Assembly (NCBI GenBank): GCA_029263555.1
Contig: JAJUFW010000182.1
Span: forward strand, 1 to 6,361
Direction: 5' to 3'
From: Alphaproteobacteria bacterium
Lineage (GTDB): Bacteria; Pseudomonadota; Alphaproteobacteria; DSM-16000; Inquilinaceae
Length of the DNA: 6,361 nt
The notes under the pieces were generated by a model. The model did no database searches. It was not told the DNA's origin and saw nothing but the letters and a program-made list of their open reading frames with translations. The position numbers were made by a program, and so were the translations under genes. Below are positions 1 to 4,654 of this stretch, one piece after another. Every line of letters begins with the position of its first letter. The stretch's first letter is position 1.

Positions 1-162
1 AACATCGAAGGATTGGGAAAGAAGACCGTGGCCCAACTGGTCGACCGCGGGCTCGTCCGAGACCTGGCCGACCTCTACGACCTGACGCGGGAACAGTTGT
101 TGACGCTCGACGGTTTTGCCGACCGCTCCGCCGCCCAGCTTCTGGAGGCGATCGACCGGCGC
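1..162 (+). other. LigA-like helix-hairpin-helix segment in frame with phoH
   Basis: The first 54 codons encode two helix-hairpin-helix motifs, around EGLGKKTVAQLV (residues 3-14) and LDGFADRSAAQLLEAI (36-51). They are separated by a DLADLYDLT stretch (21-29) that is characteristic of bacterial NAD-dependent DNA ligase after its zinc finger. In LigA the second motif is followed by more hairpins and a BRCT domain; here it runs straight into SLVVALGPAGTGKT of PhoH. The likeness to LigA is recognised from family memory. The junction lies at about bases 145-165. Confidence 0.75.
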
Positions 163-717
163 AGCCTGGTCGTCGCGCTGGGTCCGGCCGGAACCGGGAA
201 GACCTATCTCGCGATCGCCAAGGCCGTGGAGGCGTTCGAGGCCGGAACGGTCGGCAAGATCCTGCTGTCCCGGCCGGCGGTGGAGGCCGGAGAGAGCCTG
301 GGATATCTCCCGGGCGATCTCCACGACAAGCTGGCGCCCTATCTGCGGCCCCTCTACGACGCGCTCTCCGACCGGCTCGGCGCCCGGCAGCTCAAGAACC
401 TGATTGCCGACGGATCGATCGAGATCGCGCCGGTCGCCTATATGCGCGGGCGAACCCTGAACAACGCCTTCATCGTCATCGACGAGGCGCAGAACTGCAC
501 CTACACCCAGATCAAGATGCTGCTGACCCGGCTCGGATGGCATTCGACCATGGTGCTGACCGGCGACCCGGACCAGTCGGACCTGCTTCCGGGCATGTCG
601 GGCCTGGCGGAGATCGCGGGCCGGCTGGAGGCCTTGGAAGACATCGCCGTCGTCCGGCTGAAGGACGGCGACATCGTCCGGCATCCCCTGGTCGCTAGCA
701 TGCTGACGGTGCTTTAG
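1..717 (+). CDS. PhoH-family ATPase with LigA-like helix-hairpin-helix N-terminus (5' partial, chimeric)
   Basis: The frame is open from the first base, giving 238 visible residues. The true start lies upstream, although a TTG at base 13 could be read as a start. Residues about 55-238 form a PhoH-type P-loop NTPase: Walker A GPAGTGKT at 61-68, the family motif LSRPAVEAGESLGYLPGD at 89-106, YMRGRTLNN at 147-155, Walker B with VIDEAQN at 159-165, and TGDPDQSD at 187-194. PhoH proteins are ATPases thought to act in RNA metabolism, often next to ybeY, which is not seen here. The usual PhoH N-terminal region is absent. Residues 1-54 instead match the helix-hairpin-helix part of NAD-dependent DNA ligase (NIEGLG, then LDGF). 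The PhoH assignment is firm. Whether the joined protein is real, a recombination product or an assembly error cannot be decided from this window. Confidence 0.85.
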   Translation, partial: NIEGLGKKTVAQLVDRGLVRDLADLYDLTREQLLTLDGFADRSAAQLLEAIDRRSLVVALGPAGTGKTYLAIAKAVEAFEAGTVGKILLSRPAVEAGESLGYLPGDLHDKLAPYLRPLYDALSDRLGARQLKNLIADGSIEIAPVAYMRGRTLNNAFIVIDEAQNCTYTQIKMLLTRLGWHSTMVLTGDPDQSDLLPGMSGLAEIAGRLEALEDIAVVRLKDGDIVRHPLVASMLTVL

Positions 718-730
718 CCGGGCCGCGGGA

Positions 731-752
731 CACCCGCCCGATCGGGCGGGTG
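731..752. terminator. Perfect 22-bp palindrome, probable bidirectional terminator
   Basis: The half-site CACCCGCCCGA is followed immediately by its exact reverse complement. As RNA it can form a 9-bp GC-rich stem with a GATC loop. It sits between the converging stops of the phoH-type gene (717) and yajQ (769), where a terminator shared by both strands is expected. No T-run follows on either strand, so intrinsic termination may be weak or Rho may contribute. Confidence 0.55.
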
Positions 753-768
753 CCGGCGGGCAAGCGGC

Positions 769-1254
769 TTAGTCCCGGAAGTTCACGTATTGCAGCGGCT
801 GCTCGATATTGAGGCCCTTGATCAAGGCGATAGCCGCTTGCAGGTCGTCGATCTTCTTGCCGCTGACGCGTAGCTCGTCGCCCTGGATCGCGGGCTGGAC
901 CTTCATCTTGGAATCCTTGATCGCCTTGACGAGCTTCTTGGCGAGTTCCTTGTCGATCCCCTGCCGGATGACGACCGTCTGGCGCAGGGTGTTGCCGGAG
1001 GCCTTCTCCGGCGGCTTGAACTCCAGCGCGCCGGCATCGACCTTGCGGCGCGTCAGGTGGACCTTCAGGAGCTCGTGCATCTGCTTCAGCTTCAGGTCGT
1101 CGTCGGCAAGGATGACGATTTCGTTCTCCTTGCGCTCGACCGAGCATTTGGAGCCCTTGAAGTCGAACCGCTGGCCGATCTCCCGCGTGACGGAGTTCAG
1201 CGCGTTGTCGACCTCGTGAACGTCGGTCTTGGAGACGATGTCGAAGGATGGCAT
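769..1254 (-). CDS. yajQ: YajQ family nucleotide-binding protein
   Basis: The 161-residue product begins MPSFDIVSKTDVHEVDNAL and ends LQYVNFRD, both hallmarks of the YajQ family, whose members are usually about 160 residues. Other family signatures are the RFDFKGS segment near residue 29, ADDDLKLKQM in the middle and the GDELRVSGKKIDDLQ region near the C-terminus. YajQ proteins have two ferredoxin-like folds and are cytoplasmic. Some members bind cyclic di-GMP and act with a LysR-type regulator; others were described as binding nucleotides or RNA. The ligand of this one cannot be read from sequence. The ATG at 1254 was chosen because it gives the conserved N-terminus. The frame runs on to 1503, but the extra 83 residues look like read-through of the intergenic region. 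No strong Shine-Dalgarno precedes this ATG. The gene converges on the phoH-type gene and diverges from cspA. Confidence 0.93.
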   Translation of the reverse strand: MPSFDIVSKTDVHEVDNALNSVTREIGQRFDFKGSKCSVERKENEIVILADDDLKLKQMHELLKVHLTRRKVDAGALEFKPPEKASGNTLRQTVVIRQGIDKELAKKLVKAIKDSKMKVQPAIQGDELRVSGKKIDDLQAAIALIKGLNIEQPLQYVNFRD

Positions 1255-1442
1255 CGGTTGTAATCCACTGGGTCGGCTGTGCCGAATTGGGCCAGGCGAC
1301 CCTAGCATGGGCCGTCGGGCCGGCTCCAGTGTCGGCGATCCGGCATGCGGATTTCTCTTGCCTTCCGCGCCGCAAGCGCCCACCTCATCGGCGTCGGTTG
1401 GAAAACTGCCTTTCAGCGAAGACATTTTGAGTTCGCTCGAGA

Positions 1443-1501
1443 CGTCGGACCTGCTTCGGTCGCACTCTCTTTCCGACGCGTATGACGACGGCGGCAACGC
1501 C
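1443..1501 (+). promoter_or_regulatory. Two potential hairpins in the cspA leader
   Basis: A 7-bp inverted repeat, CGTCGGA (1443-1449) and TCCGACG (1472-1478), encloses a 22-nt loop. A second small hairpin, GGCG-GCAA-CGCC (1490-1501), has a GNRA-type tetraloop and ends just before the Shine-Dalgarno. Cold-shock genes often have long structured leaders, so these may affect translation. The transcription start is unknown and no convincing -35/-10 pair was found, so the role is inferred. Confidence 0.3.
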
Positions 1502-1511
1502 AACAGACCCT

Positions 1512-1516
1512 AGGAA
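1512..1516 (+). promoter_or_regulatory. Shine-Dalgarno of cspA
   Basis: AGGAA lies 8 nt before the ATG at 1525. It overlaps a self-complementary GGAATTCC, and its GGAA could also pair with TTCC (1471-1474) of the upstream hairpin arm, though that pairing is only 4 bp. Confidence 0.6.
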
Positions 1517-1524
1517 TTCCCCAC

Positions 1525-1731
1525 ATGCAGACAGGTACCGTTAAGTGGTTCAACGCCACCAAGGGCTACGGCTTCATTCAGCCGGAAGATGGTGGCCGCG
1601 ACGTTTTCGTCCACATCCGCGCCGTTGAAAGCGCGGGTCTTCACACTCTCTCGGAAGGCGACCGGGTCGAGTTCGAGATGGTGCGGGGCAAGGACGGTCG
1701 CGAATCGGCCGGCAATCTGAAGCTGGCCTAG
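1525..1731 (+). CDS. cspA: Cold-shock domain protein (CspA family)
   Basis: The 68-residue product is a single cold-shock domain, the usual length for CspA. It starts MQTGTVKWFNATKGYGFIQP, containing the RNP1 motif KGYGFIQ (13-19). RNP2, DVFVHI, follows at 26-31, and the protein ends in the typical SAGNLKLA. Such proteins form a five-stranded beta-barrel that binds single-stranded RNA and DNA through the aromatic residues of RNP1 and RNP2. They keep mRNA unfolded in the cold or during growth. The longer negatively numbered frames across it are not real genes. A 270-bp spacer with potential hairpins precedes it, as often seen with cold-induced family members, but cold induction itself cannot be shown from sequence. 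The next gene in the same direction is an RhlE-type helicase, a functionally related RNA remodeller. Confidence 0.96.
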   Translation: MQTGTVKWFNATKGYGFIQPEDGGRDVFVHIRAVESAGLHTLSEGDRVEFEMVRGKDGRESAGNLKLA

Positions 1732-1758
1732 AACGACCCCAGAACCACCAGGACCTAA

Positions 1759-1801
1759 TCCCCGCTTCGGCGGGGAGGGGCGGGGAGCGGCGACGCTTCC
1801 C
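1759..1801 (+). terminator. Tandem tetraloop hairpins downstream of cspA
   Basis: The first hairpin (1759-1776) has a 7-bp stem TCCCCGC/GCGGGGA closed by a C(TTCG)G loop, one of the most stable RNA tetraloops. The second (1782-1801) has an 8-bp stem GGGGAGCG/CGCTTCCC with one G-U pair and a GCGA (GNRA-type) loop. They begin 27 nt after the cspA stop. No T-run follows, so they may end transcription poorly alone, or may instead protect the 3' end of the cspA mRNA from exonucleases. Confidence 0.5.
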
Positions 1802-1815
1802 GCCCGAATTGCTTG

Positions 1816-1844
1816 TTGACCGGGCGGGCCAAATAGCCCATACC
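1816..1844 (+). promoter_or_regulatory. Weak sigma-70-like promoter candidate
   Basis: TTGACC (1816-1821, five of six consensus bases) is separated by 17 bp from CATACC (1839-1844, three of six). If used, transcription would begin near 1851, giving the helicase mRNA a leader of about 270 nt. The -10 is poor, so this is tentative. Confidence 0.25.
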
Positions 1845-2016
1845 GGATGAACGGAAGGCATCCGCGCCGGGCGTGCGACACGCTCCGATGCCGTTTCGAC
1901 CGCAGATTTCCATCTTTTCCCTTATGCGCGCGGCAGGGGGCTCCTGACCATCGGGCATTCGCGGAAGCGGCGTCCCGATCTCGCCTGCGCAAGGGAAAAC
2001 ACCCCACTCCTTTCCA

Positions 2017-2022
2017 TACAAT
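2017..2022 (+). promoter_or_regulatory. Candidate -10 box for the RhlE-type helicase gene
   Basis: TACAAT matches five of six bases of the sigma-70 -10 consensus and stands out in a GC-rich region. No good -35 is seen 16-18 bp upstream, where the sequence is purine-rich (GGGAAAAC). A start near 2029 would place the 5' end of the mRNA immediately before the 2033-2096 stem. Confidence 0.3.
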
Positions 2023-2032
2023 CCGCCCTTTC

Positions 2033-2096
2033 GACCCGCCCGCATCCCTTGCGGCGCGCCGGCCGTTCGGCCGTCGCGTGCCATAACGGGCGGGTC
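2033..2096 (+). promoter_or_regulatory. Structured 5' leader of the helicase mRNA
   Basis: GACCCGCCCG (2033-2042) is perfectly complementary to CGGGCGGGTC (2087-2096), giving a 10-bp, mostly G-C stem. Inside it, 2054-2079 folds as CGCG-C-CGGCC, loop GTTC, GGCCG-T-CGCG, with a single C/T mismatch and an outer G-U pair. The structure ends 25 nt before the ATG at 2122, leaving the ribosome-binding region just outside it. Feedback by the encoded helicase or temperature-dependent folding is possible but unproven. Confidence 0.4.
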
Positions 2097-2121
2097 CGGG
2101 GCCAACCCAGGTTCCAATCGA

Positions 2122-3444
2122 ATGACACTTTTCAAGGATCTCGCCCTCATCGAACCGATTCAGCGCGCGCTGGCCGGCGAGGGCTATGTCGAGCCGACGC
2201 CCATTCAGCGCCAGGCCATCCCCCACCTGCTCGAAGGCCGCGATCTTCTAGGCATTGCCCAGACCGGTACCGGCAAGACGGCGGCCTTCGCGCTGCCGAT
2301 CCTGGACGCGCTCACCCGCACATCCCGGCGTCCCCAGCCGAAGGGCGCGCGGGCCCTGGTCCTGACGCCGACGCGCGAGCTGGCGATCCAGATCGAAGAA
2401 AGCTTCCGCGCCTATGGCCGCCATCTGAAGCTCAGCCGCGCCGTCATCTTCGGGGGCGTCGGCCATCAGCCACAGGTGAACGCGCTGGCGCGCGGCGTGG
2501 ACATCCTGGTCGCCACGCCCGGCCGTCTCCTCGACCTCATGCAGCAGGGACACCTGTCGCTCGACCGGCTGGAGATCTTCGTCCTGGACGAAGCGGACCG
2601 GATGCTGGACATGGGCTTCATCCATGACGTGAAGCGCGTCCTGAAGGCCCTGCCGCGCGACCGCCAGACGCTTCTCTTCTCGGCCACCATGCCTGACGAC
2701 ATCGCCCGGCTTGCCGCCGGCATGCTGACCGATCCGGTGCGCGTGGAGGTGACGCCGGTCGCGACGACCGCGGAACGGATCTCCCAGAGCGTGATGTTCG
2801 TGGAGAAGGACGACAAGCGCCCGCTCCTTGCCCATGTGCTGAAGGATCCGGCGATGACCCGCGTCATCGTCTTCACCCGGACCAAGCACGGGGCGAATCG
2901 TGTCGCCGAGCACCTGACCAAGGCCGGCATCGGCGCAGAGGCGATCCACGGCAACAAGTCGCAGACGGCCCGCCAGCGCGCCATCGCCGGTTTCCGTTCG
3001 GGCGCGATCCGGGTCCTGGTGGCGACGGACATCGCCGCCCGCGGGATCGACATCGACGGCGTGTCCCATGTCGTCAACTTCGACTTGCCGAACGTTCCGG
3101 AAACCTACGTTCATCGGATCGGCCGCACGGCCCGGGCCGGGGCGGACGGCATCGCGGTATCCTTCTGCGACCGCGAGGAACGGGCCTATCTCCGGGACAT
3201 CGAGAAGCTGATCCGTCAGAAGGTTCCGGTCGTCGAGGACCATCCGTTCCGATCCGCCCACACCGGGGCCGCTCCGGTCGCCGCGGCCACGGCGCAGCCG
3301 GCGAGGCAGGGCCGCGGCGCGCAAGCCCCGGCGGCGAAGCCCGCCCGTCGCACGCAAGGCCACACGGACGACAAGCCCCAGGCCCGCCGTCGCCGTCGCC
3401 GGGCGCCGCGCCGGGTAGAGCAGGGCGCCTCGCACGGCGCCTGA
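2122..3444 (+). CDS. rhlE: DEAD-box ATP-dependent RNA helicase, RhlE type
   Basis: The 440-residue product has every DEAD-box motif in order: Q motif with F4 and TPIQ (26-29), Walker A AQTGTGKT (46-53), PTRELA (83-88), GG (111-112), TPGR (132-135), DEAD (156-159), SAT (187-189), VIVFTRT (248-254), ATDIAARGIDI (301-311) and HRIGRTARAG (331-340). These make up the two RecA-like domains that bind ATP and unwind short RNA duplexes in the cytoplasm, for example during ribosome assembly or mRNA decay. The spacing and the MGFIHDVKRVL segment after DEAD fit the RhlE subgroup best; a DeaD/CsdA role is less likely because the long C-terminal RNA-binding domain is missing. Residues about 375-440 form a disordered Ala/Pro/Gln/Arg-rich tail with a run of six arginines near 422, probably for nonspecific RNA binding. 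The Shine-Dalgarno is weak (AGG, 2109-2111). It lies downstream of cspA and converges on gpsA with a 21-nt gap. Confidence 0.95.
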   Translation: MTLFKDLALIEPIQRALAGEGYVEPTPIQRQAIPHLLEGRDLLGIAQTGTGKTAAFALPILDALTRTSRRPQPKGARALVLTPTRELAIQIEESFRAYGRHLKLSRAVIFGGVGHQPQVNALARGVDILVATPGRLLDLMQQGHLSLDRLEIFVLDEADRMLDMGFIHDVKRVLKALPRDRQTLLFSATMPDDIARLAAGMLTDPVRVEVTPVATTAERISQSVMFVEKDDKRPLLAHVLKDPAMTRVIVFTRTKHGANRVAEHLTKAGIGAEAIHGNKSQTARQRAIAGFRSGAIRVLVATDIAARGIDIDGVSHVVNFDLPNVPETYVHRIGRTARAGADGIAVSFCDREERAYLRDIEKLIRQKVPVVEDHPFRSAHTGAAPVAAATAQPARQGRGAQAPAAKPARRTQGHTDDKPQARRRRRRAPRRVEQGASHGA

Positions 3445-3465
3445 CCGGGCGGGCTTCCGTTCTCC

Positions 3466-4545
3466 TTAGGCCCAGTCCAGGTGGGGCGGTTCCGCCCGCC
3501 AGGGACGGTCGAGGAGGGCGCGGATCGCCGTCTCGATCGGCATGTTCTCATGCAGGATGGCGTTGACGGCCGAACAGATCGGCATTTCGATCCCGAGCCG
3601 TCGCGCCAGCGCCGTCACGGAGGCCGCATTGGCGATGCCCTCGACCACGGCGCGGCGGCCGGCCAGCGCCTCGTCCATCGACGCCCCCCGGCCGAGCGTG
3701 ATGCCGAAGGACATGTTCCGGGACTGCGGGTTGGAGCAGGTGAGCGTGAGGTCGCCGACGCCGGACAGGCCCATCAGCGTTTCCGGCCGCCCGCCCTTGG
3801 CGGCGGCCAGTCGGGCCAGCTCCGCAAGGCCGCGCGTGATCAGCGTCGCCCGCGTGTTGGCCCCCATGCCTCGGCCCTCGGCGATGCCGCAGGCGATTGC
3901 CAGCACGTTCTTCACGGCCCCCCCGATTTCGGCCCCGATCACGTCGTCGCTGACATAGGGCCGGAAGGACGGCGTTCCGAGCGCCTGGGCAAGGCGGGCT
4001 CCCAGCCCCTCGGCAGCGGACGGGTGGAACGGCTCGGCCGTGGCCAGCGTGACCGCCGTCGGCTGCTCGCGCGCGACTTCGCCCGCGAAGGTCGGGCCGG
4101 AAAGGACGGCCAGCGGCTGGCCCGGCAGCTCCTCGGCGATCATCTCGGACATGAGGAGGCCGGTTTCCGCCTCGATCCCCTTCGAGCAGATGACCAGCGG
4201 CGCCGTCGGCGCGACAAGCCCGGCGAGCCGGCGGACCACCCCGCGCAGGAACTGGGAGGGCACGACCAGGAGCACCGCTTCTGCCTGCGCTGTCGCCTCC
4301 GACAGGTCCGTCGTGGCCCGGATCGCCGGGTCGAGTGTTATGTACGGCAGGAAGTCCGGGTTCGCGTGGTTTCCGTTGATGGACGCCACCACATCGGGAT
4401 CGCGCGCCCACAGGACCACGTCGCAGCCGGCCCGGCGGGCCGTCACCGCCAGGGCCGTCCCCCACGCGCCGCCACCGATTACGGCGATCCGGCGGATGGT
4501 GGAGGAGGAAGGTTCTGGAGAGGGCTGTCCGAGGGCGCGGGGCAC
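3466..4545 (-). CDS. gpsA: NAD(P)-dependent glycerol-3-phosphate dehydrogenase
   Basis: GpsA reduces dihydroxyacetone phosphate to sn-glycerol 3-phosphate in the cytoplasm, supplying the backbone for phospholipids. The 359-residue product has the N-terminal dinucleotide-binding motif GGGAWGTALA (24-33), then VPSQFLR (95-101), CSKGIE (120-125) and SGPTFAGEVA (149-158). The catalytic-lysine region GAVKNVLAI is at 209-217 with K212 as the likely catalytic residue, and the substrate-binding segment GLSGVGDLTLTCSN is at 259-272. The family usually has about 330 residues; the extra length is an N-terminal extension of about 17 residues before RRIAVIGGG. The start is a GTG at 4545, supported by an AGGAG 6 nt upstream. 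The gene stands alone leftward, convergent with the helicase gene (21 nt between stops) and divergent from cysD with a 109-bp spacer. No clear terminator hairpin lies between it and the helicase gene. Confidence 0.96.
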   Translation of the reverse strand: MPRALGQPSPEPSSSTIRRIAVIGGGAWGTALAVTARRAGCDVVLWARDPDVVASINGNHANPDFLPYITLDPAIRATTDLSEATAQAEAVLLVVPSQFLRGVVRRLAGLVAPTAPLVICSKGIEAETGLLMSEMIAEELPGQPLAVLSGPTFAGEVAREQPTAVTLATAEPFHPSAAEGLGARLAQALGTPSFRPYVSDDVIGAEIGGAVKNVLAIACGIAEGRGMGANTRATLITRGLAELARLAAAKGGRPETLMGLSGVGDLTLTCSNPQSRNMSFGITLGRGASMDEALAGRRAVVEGIANAASVTALARRLGIEMPICSAVNAILHENMPIETAIRALLDRPWRAEPPHLDWA

Positions 4546-4551
4546 GGGGAA

Positions 4552-4556
4552 CTCCT
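4552..4556 (-). promoter_or_regulatory. Shine-Dalgarno supporting the GTG start of gpsA
   Basis: Read on the minus strand, AGGAG lies 6 nt before the GTG at 4545-4543. This decides the start in favour of this GTG over an internal codon closer to the nucleotide-binding motif. Confidence 0.7.
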
Positions 4557-4586
4557 ACGATTCCGGCCCAAACTAGGTCGCGCGGG

Positions 4587-4612
4587 CTGGCGCATCAAGA
4601 CGGCGGCGCCAG
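4587..4612 (+). promoter_or_regulatory. Inverted repeat in the gpsA-cysD divergent spacer
   Basis: CTGGCGC (4587-4593) and GCGCCAG (4606-4612) form a perfect 7-bp inverted repeat with a 12-nt centre, 42 nt before the cysD start. It could be an operator for a dimeric regulator or a leader hairpin. It does not resemble a riboswitch known to me, and no good promoter pair was seen in the 109-bp spacer. Confidence 0.3.
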
Positions 4613-4654
4613 ACGCGGAAGGGAGCACGTCACGGGATCGGGGACCGTCGAGGC

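Larger units (their letters stand above)
1732..2121. other. 390-bp non-coding, hairpin-rich region between cspA and the RhlE-type helicase
   Basis: No recognisable protein is encoded on either strand; the open frames here give low-complexity, arginine- and proline-rich translations typical of GC-rich spacers. The region holds two adjacent hairpins just after cspA (1759-1801), a weak promoter-like pair at 1816-1844, a folded segment at 1857-1892 followed by a pyrimidine-rich tract at 1907-1923, a TACAAT box at 2017-2022, and a long-range stem with an internal hairpin at 2033-2096. No tRNA or known riboswitch was recognised. Confidence 0.6.

Noticed and set aside
1255..1285. Leftward promoter-like TCGGCA-17-TACAAC just before yajQ
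   Set aside because: Both boxes match only four of six bases, and it would give an almost leaderless mRNA; not strong enough to list.
1398..1426. Promoter-like TTGGAA with 17-bp spacing to GACATT before cspA
   Set aside because: The -10 matches only three of six bases; too weak to annotate.
1255..1503. In-frame 83-residue N-terminal extension of yajQ
   Set aside because: The family starts at MPSFDIVSK, and the extension has no recognisable domain and runs through the divergent spacer toward cspA.
1857..1892. tRNA-like fold in the spacer
   Set aside because: There is no 7-bp acceptor stem, TTCGA arm or anticodon loop in the right places.
1755..2150. 131-residue leftward open frame across the cspA-helicase spacer
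   Set aside because: It resembles nothing I know, overlaps the helicase start, is rich in Arg, Gly and Pro as expected by chance in GC-rich DNA, and overlies self-complementary structure.
2248..3435. 395-residue open frame antisense to the helicase gene
   Set aside because: It mirrors the codon bias of the real gene, and its translation has no domain likeness, while the sense frame has all DEAD-box motifs.
4546..4654. SAM-type riboswitch before cysDN
   Set aside because: The 109-bp spacer shows only a simple inverted repeat and no recognisable conserved SAM riboswitch core.
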